This document shows, piece by piece, positions 1 to 6,661 of a stretch of DNA of 19,536 nt; position 1 is the stretch's first letter; each line of letters begins with the position of its first letter. Location: the NCBI GenBank assembly GCA_021784375.1, contig JAJXSV010000012.1, positions 1-19,536 of the forward strand, written 5' to 3'. The notes beneath the pieces were generated by a model. It was not told where the DNA came from. It saw nothing but the letters and a program-made list of their open reading frames with translations, and made no database searches. The translations under genes and the position numbers were made by a program. This stretch comes from Actinomycetes bacterium. Its GTDB lineage: Bacteria > Actinomycetota > Actinomycetes > S36-B12 > UBA5976.

Positions 1-25
1 TGCGGATCAAAGCCCAGTCTTCCAA

Positions 26-80
26 AGTGATCACTCCCCAATCGTTGAGTGTTCACTTTTCACCGTCGAAACTGTTCAGT
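26..80. repeat. Three phased palindromic 10-mers at the origin's left edge
   Basis: AGTGATCACT (26-35), AGTGTTCACT (48-57) and ACTGTTCAGT (71-80) share the pattern A-S-TG-W-TCA-S-T and start 22 and 23 bp apart, about two helical turns. The first is a perfect palindrome. The third forms the centre of an imperfect inverted repeat, TCGAAACTG (66-74) against CAGTTTTCGA (77-86). They could bind a regulator, or mark an origin-unwinding or dnaN promoter element; no function is demonstrated by sequence alone. Confidence 0.4.
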
Positions 81-151
81 TTTCGACCGTCGTCGACACC
101 TGTGAACTTCATCGTATCAACGTGAGGTTCAGACTGGCGTTCCGCACAACC

Positions 152-160
152 TGTGGACAA
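152..160 (-). promoter_or_regulatory. DnaA box TTGTCCACA
   Basis: Plus-strand TGTGGACAA reads TTGTCCACA on the minus strand, an exact match to the high-GC actinobacterial DnaA box. It sits in the dnaA-dnaN side of the origin. Confidence 0.75.
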
Positions 161-243
161 GTTGTTGAGAACCGCGGGATGAGGTAGGGCCTTCGACCCT
201 AGATGCACAGTGAGCGCATGCGACTGCGATCTTCATCCATAGG

Positions 244-252
244 TTATCCACA
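244..252 (+). promoter_or_regulatory. DnaA box TTATCCACA
   Basis: Exact match to the general consensus DnaA box TTATCCACA in the putative oriC. Confidence 0.8.
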
Positions 253-307
253 GCTCGGCCGCGTGATTCCCGCGTATTTCGTGCGTGAATCGGGCCGGTT
301 TCCGATG

Positions 308-316
308 TTGTCCACA
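308..316 (+). promoter_or_regulatory. DnaA box TTGTCCACA
   Basis: Exact TTGTCCACA in the putative oriC, 64 bp from the TTATCCACA box and in the same orientation. Confidence 0.75.
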
Positions 317-390
317 TATCCAGAGTGCCTATGACGATGACGAACTCTTTGAATCCTCGGCAAACCACGCACCGAAAAGCCTGGCCCTGC

Positions 391-399
391 TGTGGATGG
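391..399 (-). promoter_or_regulatory. Weak DnaA box-like site
   Basis: TGTGGATGG reads CCATCCACA on the minus strand, which keeps the TCCACA core and fits a degenerate YYRTCCACA pattern. It is 20 bp beyond the dnaA stop codon. Weaker than the three neighbouring boxes. Confidence 0.4.
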
Positions 400-418
400 T
401 GCTGTGCAGATCTGCTCG

Positions 419-1828
419 TCAGGGACGGCTGGTGGCACGGATCCGCTGGGTGAGGTCGGCCACCTGGTTGTACAGGCTGCGCCGTTCGGCCATGAGCTGC
501 CGCACCTTCCGGTCGGCGTGCATGACCGTGGTGTGATCCCGGCCACCGAACTGCTGGCCGATCTTCGGCAGGGAGAGGTCGGTGAGTTCGCGGCACAGGT
601 ACATGGCGATCTGACGGGCGGTCACCAGGACCCGGGAGCGCGAACTGCCGCAGAGGTCCTCCATGGTGACGCCGTAGTAGACCGCCGTCTGCTCCATGAT
701 CTGCTTGGCCGTGATCTCGGGGCCCACGGGATCGGGGATGAGGTCCTTGAGGACGATCTCGGCCAGACCGAGATCGACCGGCTGCCGATTGAGATTGGCG
801 AAGGCCGTGACGCGGATGAGCGCGCCCTCCAACTCCCGGATGTTCGTGGAGATCTTGGAGCCGATGAACTCCAGGACCTCAGGTGGCACGGTCAGTCGCT
901 CCTGCAACGTCTTCTTGCGCAGGATGGCGATCCGTGTCTCCAGGTCCGGCGGCTGGATATCGGTGATGAGTCCCCATTCGAAGCGTGAGCGCATGCGATC
1001 CTCGAAGTTCGGGAGCTGCTTCGGGGGGAGGTCCGAGGTGACGACGATCTGCTTGTTGGCGTTGTGCAACGTGTTGAAGGTGTGGAAGAACTCCTCAAGG
1101 GTCTGCGTCTTGCCGCCGAGGAACTGGATGTCGTCGACCAGCAGCACGTCGATATCGCGGTACTTGCGCTGGAAGGCAGCGGCCTTGTCGTCGCGAATGG
1201 AGTTGATGAACTCGTTCGTGAACTCCTCCGAGCTCACATAGCGGACCCGGACGCCCTTCCACAGGCTGCGCGCATAGTGACCGATGGCGTGGAGCAGGTG
1301 GGTCTTGCCCAGTCCGGATTCGCCGTAGATGAAGAGCGGGTTGTAGGCCTTGGCGATCTGCTCGGCAACGGCGACCGCTGCCGCATGTGCGAAGCGGTTG
1401 CTGGAACCGATGACGAAGGTGTCGAAGGTGTATTTCGGGTTGAGTCGGGTGCCGTCATCCGTCTTCGGCGTCGGCGAGCCCGAACCGGGGCGGACGACCT
1501 CGAGCGGTTCGACGTCTTGATCGGCCAAGGCGTAAGTGGAGTCCGCCTGTACGTCGGCCTCCTGGTCATCGACCTTCTGGGCATTCTCGGGGTCGACGAT
1601 GACGTGCATGGTGATGGGCTCGCCGAGTATCTGCAGGAGTGCCTGCTCGATGTTCGGACGCAGGCGGGTCTCGAGGATGTCCTTCGTGAAGTCGTTGGGA
1701 ACCGCGATCACCAGCTGATGGGCGACCACGGTCAACGCTCGCGCCAGGCCGATGAAGGCGCGGTCCTGGGAGGTGAGCTCCGCGATGGGAGGACTGGACA
1801 GCACGGAGGCCCAGGTTTCTGCTTCCAT
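419..1828 (-). CDS. dnaA: Chromosomal replication initiator protein DnaA
   Basis: DnaA binds DnaA boxes as an ATP-dependent oligomer, melts oriC and loads the helicase. The 469-residue protein shows the full architecture: N-terminal domain I (about 1-85), a short acidic linker domain II, AAA+ domain III with Walker A GESGLGKT (169-176), Walker [10 protein letters not shown] (228-236), sensor 1 VVTSD and sensor 2 REL-EGAL, and the C-terminal DNA-binding domain with the DnaA signature [11 protein letters not shown]. The ATG at 1828 is preferred because GGGAG lies 6 nt upstream; an in-frame start 12 codons earlier (1864) would begin inside the DnaA-box region and lacks a Shine-Dalgarno. The linker is short compared with Streptomyces DnaA. 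The gene reads away from rpmH, and its leader carries DnaA boxes, consistent with autoregulation. Identity is certain; only the start is open. Confidence 0.98.
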   Translation of the reverse strand: MEAETWASVLSSPPIAELTSQDRAFIGLARALTVVAHQLVIAVPNDFTKDILETRLRPNIEQALLQILGEPITMHVIVDPENAQKVDDQEADVQADSTYALADQDVEPLEVVRPGSGSPTPKTDDGTRLNPKYTFDTFVIGSSNRFAHAAAVAVAEQIAKAYNPLFIYGESGLGKTHLLHAIGHYARSLWKGVRVRYVSSEEFTNEFINSIRDDKAAAFQRKYRDIDVLLVDDIQFLGGKTQTLEEFFHTFNTLHNANKQIVVTSDLPPKQLPNFEDRMRSRFEWGLITDIQPPDLETRIAILRKKTLQERLTVPPEVLEFIGSKISTNIRELEGALIRVTAFANLNRQPVDLGLAEIVLKDLIPDPVGPEITAKQIMEQTAVYYGVTMEDLCGSSRSRVLVTARQIAMYLCRELTDLSLPKIGQQFGGRDHTTVMHADRKVRQLMAERRSLYNQVADLTQRIRATSRP

Positions 1829-1856
1829 GGGTTGCTCCCGACTGCCAGTACACATG

Positions 1857-1876
1857 TTGTCCACAGTTGTGGACCA
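1857..1876. promoter_or_regulatory. Inverted pair of DnaA boxes in the dnaA leader
   Basis: TTGTCCACA (1857-1865) is followed after 2 bp by TGTGGACCA (1868-1876, TGGTCCACA on the minus strand), giving a near-perfect inverted repeat of GTCCACA. It lies 29-48 bp upstream of the dnaA start codon and just downstream of the predicted transcription start, a position suited to repression of dnaA by DnaA. Confidence 0.65.
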
Positions 1877-1888
1877 CTCAGCGCATGG

Positions 1889-1918
1889 ACCCTAGCCGCG
1901 ACCCTCACGGCAAAACAA
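1889..1918 (-). promoter_or_regulatory. Candidate dnaA promoter
   Basis: On the minus strand TTGTTT (1913-1918) and TAGGGT (1889-1894) are separated by 18 bp, fitting the TTGNNN/TANNNT form of actinobacterial housekeeping promoters. Transcription would begin near 1882, giving a leader of about 54 nt that includes the inverted DnaA-box pair. Confidence 0.5.
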
Positions 1919-1921
1919 GAC

Positions 1922-1930
1922 TTATCCACA
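1922..1930 (+). promoter_or_regulatory. DnaA box TTATCCACA upstream of the dnaA promoter
   Basis: Exact TTATCCACA located 4 bp upstream of the candidate dnaA -35 element, so bound DnaA would touch RNA polymerase. It may also count as part of the origin region, which in some actinobacteria extends to the rpmH side of dnaA. Confidence 0.7.
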
Positions 1931-2039
1931 GGAAGGGGCATCGGTCCCTGTGGCCCCTGTGAGCAGAGTGATCTTGACGATATCGCGGCCCCTTGCCGGC
2001 CATGTGGCCCCGGCGATATACGCGCGCGACGCCGCTGGT

Positions 2040-2069
2040 TTGACCCGCGACGTCCACATTCCGTACCGT
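2040..2069 (+). promoter_or_regulatory. Candidate rpmH promoter
   Basis: TTGACC (2040-2045) and TACCGT (2064-2069) with an 18-bp spacer form a good housekeeping promoter reading into rpmH; transcription would start near 2076. The spacer contains ACGTCCACA (2050-2058), which keeps the DnaA-box core TCCACA. No other good promoter was seen between dnaA and rpmH. Confidence 0.55.
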
Positions 2070-2125
2070 CTGTCCTTCGACGGCCATCGTCGTCAGGAAC
2101 TTCCCCCGAATCACCGGAGCACGTC

Positions 2126-2260
2126 GTGAAGCGCACATACCAGCCGAACAATCGCAAGCGTCACAAGAAGCACGGCTTCCGTCTGCGCATGCGCACCCGC
2201 GCCGGTCGTGCCATCCTCTCGGCCCGCCGCAGCAAGGGCCGCCACGAGATCGCGGTCTGA
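2126..2260 (+). CDS. rpmH: 50S ribosomal protein L34
   Basis: Structural protein of the large ribosomal subunit. The 44-residue, strongly basic sequence beginning [19 protein letters not shown] and ending with an [13 protein letters not shown] tail is the L34 family pattern at its usual length. The GTG at 2126 is chosen because the conserved KRTYQP motif starts immediately after it, with GGAG (2116-2119) 6 nt upstream; the open frame extends much further upstream but that part is not L34. Its stop is followed directly by the rnpA start codon. Confidence 0.98.
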   Translation: MKRTYQPNNRKRHKKHGFRLRMRTRAGRAILSARRSKGRHEIAV

Positions 2261-2593
2261 GTGCTCGCGCAACCACATCGGTTGCGTTCCTCAGCCGATC
2301 TCAGGCTCGTGATGCGTCGCGGTCGGCGCGTCTCCTCCCCACATCTCGTCCTGCACTTCATGACCCGTCCGGACCCTCTGGTGTCCCGGGCGGGTTTTGT
2401 TGTCGGCAAACTCGTCGGCAACTCCGTGCACCGGCATCGCGTGATCCGGCAACTGCGCCACCTGTTGGCACCCCGTCTGGCGTCCCTGCCGGCCGGCACC
2501 GACCTGGTGATTCGCGCCCTTGCCGGTGCGCACGGCGCGGACCTCGAGCGTGAGGTCGACGAATTGTTGAGCCGGGCCGGGCTCCATGCGTAG
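2261..2593 (+). CDS. rnpA: Ribonuclease P protein component
   Basis: Protein subunit of RNase P, which assists the catalytic RNA in trimming tRNA 5' leaders. The 110-residue basic protein has the family's N-terminal LRSSADLRLVMRRGRR segment, the FVVGKLVGNSVHRHRVIRQLR region (about 46-66) corresponding to the conserved RNR-type RNA-binding motif, and a C-terminal LEREVDELL helix. The GTG start abuts the rpmH stop with no gap, and the last 8 bp overlap yidD, so rpmH-rnpA-yidD are probably one transcript, the usual arrangement. No Shine-Dalgarno separate from the end of rpmH is seen, which suggests coupled translation. Confidence 0.95.
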   Translation: MLAQPHRLRSSADLRLVMRRGRRVSSPHLVLHFMTRPDPLVSRAGFVVGKLVGNSVHRHRVIRQLRHLLAPRLASLPAGTDLVIRALAGAHGADLEREVDELLSRAGLHA

Positions 2594-2909
2594 GGCCTGG
2601 GAGATCCTCTGGGTGCGTGGTTTGGGCTGGGCCCTGTCGATGATCCTGATCGCGCCCATACGGCTCTACCAATGGACGATCTCACCCATGCTCGGTGACG
2701 TGTGCCGCTACCACCCGTCCTGCTCTCGCTACGCCGTGGGGGCCTTGCGGACGCATGGACCACTCAAGGGGCTTACGCTTGCGTCCTATCGGCTCGTGCG
2801 CTGCACGCCCTTCACGCGGGGTGGCCTCGATCCGGTACCACCACGCGGCATGTGGCGGCCCACGATCTACCCTGACGGCCGTCCCAGACAGACAACCACC
2901 GGAGCCTGA
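2586..2909 (+). CDS. yidD: Membrane protein insertion efficiency factor YidD
   Basis: Small inner-face membrane-associated protein that aids YidC-dependent insertion. The 107-residue sequence has the YidD hallmark CRYHPSCSRYAVGAL (about 37-51) followed by the HG-LKG segment and a second conserved region RCTPF-RGGLDPVP. The N-terminal 30 residues (LGWALSMILIAPIRLYQW) form the amphipathic membrane-binding helix. It overlaps rnpA by 8 bp and is followed 2 bp later by yidC, matching its role. The C-terminus beyond about residue 90 is not conserved in the family. Confidence 0.95.
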   Translation: MRRAWEILWVRGLGWALSMILIAPIRLYQWTISPMLGDVCRYHPSCSRYAVGALRTHGPLKGLTLASYRLVRCTPFTRGGLDPVPPRGMWRPTIYPDGRPRQTTTGA

Positions 2910-2911
2910 AC

Positions 2912-3835
2912 GTGTTCATCCTCGATTGGCTGCGCATCGCGGTCTCCTGGGTCCTTGTCCAGTTCCACGCCGCCTTCGCGCCTGTGTTCGGCCGTGACAG
3001 CGGCATCACCTGGGCGCTTTCCATCGTGGGCTTGGTATTGCTCATCCGAATCGGCCTCATCCCCCTGTTCGTGAAGCAGATCCGGGCCCAGCGCAATCTC
3101 CAGATCATCCAGCCGCGTATGAAGGAGATCCAGGAGAAGTACGCCGGCGATCGCGAGCGCCAGTCGCAGGAAATGATGAAGATCTACCGGGAGACGGGGA
3201 CCAACCCGCTCTCGTCCTGCTTGCCGATCCTCCTGCAATCGCCGATCTTCTTCGCCCTCTTCTCGGTGCTGCAGGGTCTGTCGAACGGCCGTCCACAGGG
3301 CGTGTTCCAGTGGAGTGCGTACAGCGGCCTCCTGCACAGCGCCGGCTCGGCGTCGATCTTCTCGGTCCCCCTGCACTCCACCTTCAAGGACGCTGGCCAG
3401 ACCCCGAATCCGACGGCGACCTCGATCCTCGCGGCCACGCTCGTCGTGCTCATGACCCTGACGACGTTCCTGACCCAACGTCAGCTCATGGTGAAGAACG
3501 TGGCTGCCGACAACCCGATGGTGCAGCAGCAGAAGATGATGATGTACATCTTCCCGTTCATGTTCGCCATCGGCGGTTTCGGTTTCCCCATCGGCGTCCT
3601 CATCTACTGGCTCGTCTCCAACCTGTGGACCATGGGCCAGCAGTTCTGGGTGATTCGCAACAGCCCAGCACCCGGTACGCCTGCCTACGAGGCATGGGAG
3701 GCCCGCCAGCGGGCCAAGGGCAAGCTCGAGACGCCGGAGACGCCGCCGCCGGCTCCCGCCGCGCCGCGGGTGCAGCCCAAGAAGCAGAGCCGAAACCAAC
3801 GCAAGAAGCAGAACCCGAACGACCAAGCCAAGTAA
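2912..3835 (+). CDS. yidC: Membrane protein insertase YidC
   Basis: Oxa1/Alb3/YidC insertase that places proteins in the cytoplasmic membrane alone or with Sec. This 307-residue Gram-positive type lacks the large periplasmic domain of proteobacterial YidC. Visible are an N-terminal helix, a helix carrying the conserved groove arginine R46 (LLIRIGLIP), a cytoplasmic hairpin rich in charged residues (about 55-90), the core PILLQSPIFFALF segment, and two further hydrophobic stretches up to IGVLIYWLVSNLW. The C-terminal tail (about 260-307) is proline- and lysine-rich, as expected for a ribosome-contacting tail. The GTG start has GGAG (2901-2904) 7 nt upstream. It lies between yidD and jag in the standard order. 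Confidence 0.96.
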   Translation: MFILDWLRIAVSWVLVQFHAAFAPVFGRDSGITWALSIVGLVLLIRIGLIPLFVKQIRAQRNLQIIQPRMKEIQEKYAGDRERQSQEMMKIYRETGTNPLSSCLPILLQSPIFFALFSVLQGLSNGRPQGVFQWSAYSGLLHSAGSASIFSVPLHSTFKDAGQTPNPTATSILAATLVVLMTLTTFLTQRQLMVKNVAADNPMVQQQKMMMYIFPFMFAIGGFGFPIGVLIYWLVSNLWTMGQQFWVIRNSPAPGTPAYEAWEARQRAKGKLETPETPPPAPAAPRVQPKKQSRNQRKKQNPNDQAK

Positions 3836-3878
3836 GACCACAGCGGCCGCCGTGGCCGCAGTCAGTGGAAGGAAGCAC

Positions 3879-4349
3879 ATGTCCGAGAAGTCAACGGAAG
3901 CACTGGAACGCGAAGGCGACATCGCCGCCGACTACCTGGAGGCGCTGCTCGACATCGCCGATCTCGATGGCGACATCGACATGGATGTCGAAGGTGAACG
4001 TGCCATCGTGAGCATCACCGGCGGCAACCTCGAGCACCTCGTGGGTCAGCGCGGCGCCACCCTCGATGCCCTACAGGAGCTCACGCGCCTGGCCGTGACG
4101 CGGGAGACCGGTGAGCGATCGCGGCTCATGCTGGACGTCGGCGGCCACCGTGCTGAACGCCGCAAGGAATTGACCGAAATCGGGACAAAAGCCGCAGAAG
4201 ACGCGAAGGCGAGCGGCCAGCCCGTGAAGTTGAAGGCGATGAATCCCTTCGAGCGCAAGATCGTGCACGATGCGGTGGCAGCGGCGGGCGCGGTGTCGTC
4301 CTCTGAGGGCGAGGAGCCCAACCGCCGGGTCGTCGTGACCGCGGAGTGA
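3879..4349 (+). CDS. jag: Jag/KhpB-like RNA-binding protein (KH and R3H domains)
   Basis: RNA-binding protein of the Jag/KhpB (SpoIIIJ-associated) family, linked in other Gram-positives to cell-envelope and division control. The 156-residue sequence has an acidic N-terminal region, a KH-type domain with the GQRGATLDALQELTRLA loop (about 52-68), and an R3H domain with NPFERKIVH (R-x3-H, about 123-131). ATG at 3879 is chosen because GGAAGG (3867-3872) lies 6 nt upstream; the GTG nine codons earlier has no ribosome site. The stop codon overlaps the rsmG start (GTGA). The first domain of longer Jag proteins is absent, as usual in actinobacteria. Confidence 0.93.
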   Translation: MSEKSTEALEREGDIAADYLEALLDIADLDGDIDMDVEGERAIVSITGGNLEHLVGQRGATLDALQELTRLAVTRETGERSRLMLDVGGHRAERRKELTEIGTKAAEDAKASGQPVKLKAMNPFERKIVHDAVAAAGAVSSSEGEEPNRRVVVTAE

Positions 4350-4957
4350 CTTCTGACGTTTCACGTGAAACCCCAGCGTTTCCCGAACGCTGGGGTTTTG
4401 CTCTGCCTGAACTGCGGCGCTACGAGCACCGACTGGCAACCGTGGGTACCGAGTGGGGGCTCATCGGTCCTCGTGAGGTGGAACGCCTGTGGGAACGGCA
4501 CATCCTGAATTCCGCCCTCATCGAATCGTTGGTCCCGGTGGGATCGCACGTCATCGACGTGGGATCGGGTGCCGGCCTCCCAGGCATCCCCTTGGCCCTG
4601 GTCCGGCCCGACCTGCAGGTCACGCTGCTGGAACCCCTCCTCCGCCGCTCGCTCTTCCTGCGGGAGACGGTCGTGGAGTTGGGGCTGACGGATCGGGTAT
4701 CTGTGGTCCGGGGCCGAGCGGAGGACCGACTGGTGCCGCCAGCGAGGATCGTCACCGCCCGCGCCGTCGCGGCCCTGGACAAACTCCTCGGCTGGTGCTG
4801 GCCCTTGGTGGCACCCGATGGGCAACTCGTCGCGCTCAAAGGGGAACGTGCCCAGGCGGAGGTCGACGAGGCTGCCCCGCGATTGAAGAAACTCGGCCTG
4901 ACGGCCACGATACGCACGGTGGGCGGCACGACGGCCGTCATCGTCGGGAAGCAGTGA
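4346..4957 (+). CDS. rsmG: 16S rRNA (guanine-N7) methyltransferase RsmG (GidB)
   Basis: Transfers a methyl group from S-adenosylmethionine to N7 of G527 of 16S rRNA; loss in other bacteria gives low-level streptomycin resistance. The 203-residue protein contains the conserved RHILNS segment, the SAM-binding motif VIDVGSGAGLPGIPLA (about 69-84), LLEPLLRR, and the ARAVAALDKL motif. The GTG start overlaps the jag stop as GTGA. Codons 5-9 (VSRET) are written by a parS site and codons 8-18 span a terminator-like hairpin. A start after the hairpin would remove the helix that precedes GLIGPREVERLW, so the upstream start is favoured. It precedes parA by 4 bp. Confidence 0.95.
   Translation: MTSDVSRETPAFPERWGFALPELRRYEHRLATVGTEWGLIGPREVERLWERHILNSALIESLVPVGSHVIDVGSGAGLPGIPLALVRPDLQVTLLEPLLRRSLFLRETVVELGLTDRVSVVRGRAEDRLVPPARIVTARAVAALDKLLGWCWPLVAPDGQLVALKGERAQAEVDEAAPRLKKLGLTATIRTVGGTTAVIVGKQ
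4358..4371. promoter_or_regulatory. parS centromere site 1
   Basis: GTTTCACGTGAAAC is a perfect 14-bp palindrome identical to the parS consensus recognised by ParB in actinobacteria. It lies inside the first codons of rsmG. ParB loads here as a CTP-dependent clamp and spreads along the origin DNA. Confidence 0.95.
4368..4399 (+). terminator. Intrinsic-terminator-like hairpin inside rsmG
   Basis: CCCCAGCGTT (4371-4380) pairs perfectly with AACGCTGGGG (4386-4395) across a 5-nt loop, and flanking AAA/TTT extend it to 13 bp, followed by TTTT (4396-4399). It begins 3 bp before the parS palindrome ends. It has the full form of a bidirectional intrinsic terminator yet lies within the rsmG reading frame, 19 bp after the jag stop. 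It may attenuate read-through from jag into rsmG-parA-parB; whether it works as a terminator is untested. Confidence 0.6.
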
Positions 4958-4961
4958 GGGC

Positions 4962-5771
4962 ATGGACGTTTCACGTGAAACACGCGTCCTGACGGTGGCC
5001 AATCAGAAGGGCGGCGTCGGGAAGACCACGTCGACGGTCAATCTCGCCGCTGCCTTGGCGCTGGAGGGGTTCCACGTGCTCGTCGTTGACCTCGACCCCC
5101 AAGGCAATGCCTCCACGGCACTCGACGTGCCCCATCAGACCGGCACCCCCGATGTGTACCGGGCGCTCGTCGAAGGTGCAGCCCTGGCGGACGTGGTGGT
5201 GCCCGTCACCGCCGTGCCCGGTCTGACCTGTGCGCCAGCGACCATCGATCTGGCGGGCGCCGAGATCGAGTTGGTGAGCCTGATCGCACGCGAGCACCGC
5301 CTCAAGCGTTCCCTCGACGACTACCTCGTCACCTACCAAGCGACCCATGATCGGCCGCTCGACTTCGTGCTCATCGACTGCCCACCCAGCCTGGGCCTGC
5401 TCACCGTGAACGCCTTGGTCGCGGCCAATGAGGTGCTCATCCCCATCCAATGCGAGTACTACGCGCTCGAAGGGCTCGGCCAACTCCTGAAGACGGTCGA
5501 GCTGATCCGCAGCCAACTCAACCCTGCGCTCGTGGTGTCGACCATCCTCCTCACCATGTACGACGCCCGCACCCGACTGTCCCAGGACGTCGCCGGAGAG
5601 GTCCGCGCGCATTTCGGCGGCAAGGTGCTGCACACCGTGGTGCCGCGGTCGGTGCGCGTGTCCGAGGCGCCTGCGCGGCACCAGACGGTGCTCCAGTACG
5701 ATCCCGGCTCGCCCGGCTCCCTCTCCTACCGGGAGGCGGCGCGAGAGATGACGGCGGGGGTGCGCGCATGA
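4962..5771 (+). CDS. parA: Chromosome partitioning ATPase ParA (Soj)
   Basis: Walker-type ATPase that, with ParB-parS, moves origins apart. The 269-residue protein has the deviant Walker A KGGVGKTT (16-23), the DLDPQGNAS motif (about 44-52) and Walker [12 protein letters not shown] (about 126-136), with the [13 protein letters not shown] segment typical of chromosomal ParA. ATG at 4962 is the only plausible start before the conserved [11 protein letters not shown] strand; GAGGG is just 1 nt upstream, so initiation probably depends on coupling with rsmG. Codons 2-7 (DVSRET) are encoded by the second parS. The stop overlaps the parB start as ATGA. Family membership is clear. Confidence 0.97.
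   Translation: MDVSRETRVLTVANQKGGVGKTTSTVNLAAALALEGFHVLVVDLDPQGNASTALDVPHQTGTPDVYRALVEGAALADVVVPVTAVPGLTCAPATIDLAGAEIELVSLIAREHRLKRSLDDYLVTYQATHDRPLDFVLIDCPPSLGLLTVNALVAANEVLIPIQCEYYALEGLGQLLKTVELIRSQLNPALVVSTILLTMYDARTRLSQDVAGEVRAHFGGKVLHTVVPRSVRVSEAPARHQTVLQYDPGSPGSLSYREAAREMTAGVRA
4968..4981. promoter_or_regulatory. parS centromere site 2
   Basis: A second perfect GTTTCACGTGAAAC, 610 bp from the first and in the same reading phase, inside the first codons of parA. ParB bound here could also repress parAB. Confidence 0.95.
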
Positions 5772-6658
5772 GCGCCACGCGTCGAGCCGGTTTGGGCATG
5801 GGCCTGGGTGCACTCATTCCCACGGCCGAGGTGACCGCCGCCGTCCCCGGTGCCGACGCGACGAATACCGGTGCAATCTACGCAGAATTAGACATATCCG
5901 ACATTTCACCCAACCCACGGCAGCCTCGCACGGTGTTCGACGAGGACGCCCTGGCCGAACTCGTGTACTCCATCCGGGAGATCGGCCTGCTGCAGCCGGT
6001 GGTGGTGAGGCGGCGCGACCATGGCAGGTTCGAGCTGGTGGCCGGTGAGCGTCGTCTGCGCGCCTCCCAATTGGCGGGACGCACGACCATCCCCGCCATC
6101 ATCCGGGAGACCGCCGACGAGGTGATGCTGCGGGATGCACTGCTCGAGAACCTGCATCGCGCGCAACTCAACCCGCTGGAGGAGGCCGCCGCCTACCAGC
6201 AGATGCTCGACGACTTCGGCTGCACCCAGGACGAGCTCTCGAGCCGCATTGGGCGCTCCCGTCCCCAGGTGAGCAACACCCTGCGCCTGCTCAAGCTGCC
6301 ACCCGCGGTGCAGCGGCGAGTGGCCGCGGGGGTGCTGAGCGCCGGCCATGCACGTGCCCTGCTGGGACTGCCCGACGCGGCCGCCATGGAGGCACTGGCG
6401 ACACGCATCGTCGCCGAGGGCCTGTCTGTGCGCACGACGGAGGAGCTCGTCGCGGTCGGGGGCAAGCCGGAGAGGAAGCCTCGGGCGCGCAGGGGGCGGA
6501 TCACCGCGCCGGGTCTGCTGGAACTCTCCGATCGACTGAGCGATCGTCTGGACACCCGGGTGAAGATCGACATGGGTCGCAACAAGGGAACGGTGGCCAT
6601 CGAGTTCGCCACCACCGGAGACCTCAAGCGCATCGTCGACCTCATCGATCGCGACTGA
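5768..6658 (+). CDS. parB: Chromosome partitioning protein ParB (Spo0J)
   Basis: ParB is a CTP-using DNA clamp that loads at parS. In the 296-residue protein are the N-terminal [14 protein letters not shown] segment that contacts ParA, the CTP-binding box GERRLRA (93-99), the ENLHR motif (127-131), the helix-turn-helix for parS (about 152-177, [20 protein letters not shown]) and a C-terminal dimerisation region. ATG at 5768 is chosen for the ATGA overlap with parA; the frame is open further upstream but only as a shadow of parA. Two matching parS sites lie just upstream. Length is at the short end for actinobacterial ParB. Confidence 0.97.
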   Translation: MSATRRAGLGMGLGALIPTAEVTAAVPGADATNTGAIYAELDISDISPNPRQPRTVFDEDALAELVYSIREIGLLQPVVVRRRDHGRFELVAGERRLRASQLAGRTTIPAIIRETADEVMLRDALLENLHRAQLNPLEEAAAYQQMLDDFGCTQDELSSRIGRSRPQVSNTLRLLKLPPAVQRRVAAGVLSAGHARALLGLPDAAAMEALATRIVAEGLSVRTTEELVAVGGKPERKPRARRGRITAPGLLELSDRLSDRLDTRVKIDMGRNKGTVAIEFATTGDLKRIVDLIDRD

Positions 6659-6661
6659 CGC

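Larger units (their letters stand above)
1..418. other. Probable oriC segment downstream of dnaA (dnaA-dnaN side)
   Basis: This 418-bp stretch has no convincing gene; the open frames crossing it are short, overlap one another and resemble nothing. It holds two perfect TTGTCCACA-type boxes (152-160 minus, 308-316 plus), one perfect TTATCCACA (244-252 plus) and a weaker box (391-399 minus), and its left 130 bp is visibly richer in A/T than the rest of the window. In actinobacteria the origin lies between dnaA and dnaN. dnaA ends at 419 reading leftward, so dnaN and the rest of the origin should lie beyond position 1. That placement is inference. Confidence 0.8.

Noticed and set aside
406..415. 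GCAGATCTGC palindrome just past the dnaA stop
   Set aside because: A 10-bp palindrome without loop or T-tract; could occur by chance and gives no clear terminator.
129..596. Frames across the origin region on the minus strand
   Set aside because: They run from dnaA-coding DNA through DnaA boxes, with low-complexity composition and no plausible start site.
1064..2260. 398-codon plus-strand frame ending in L34
   Set aside because: Only the last 44 residues are L34; the upstream part is antisense to dnaA and crosses the promoter region.
2867..3922. 351-codon minus-strand frame
   Set aside because: Antisense to yidC, rich in Arg/His/Glu repeats with no family pattern.
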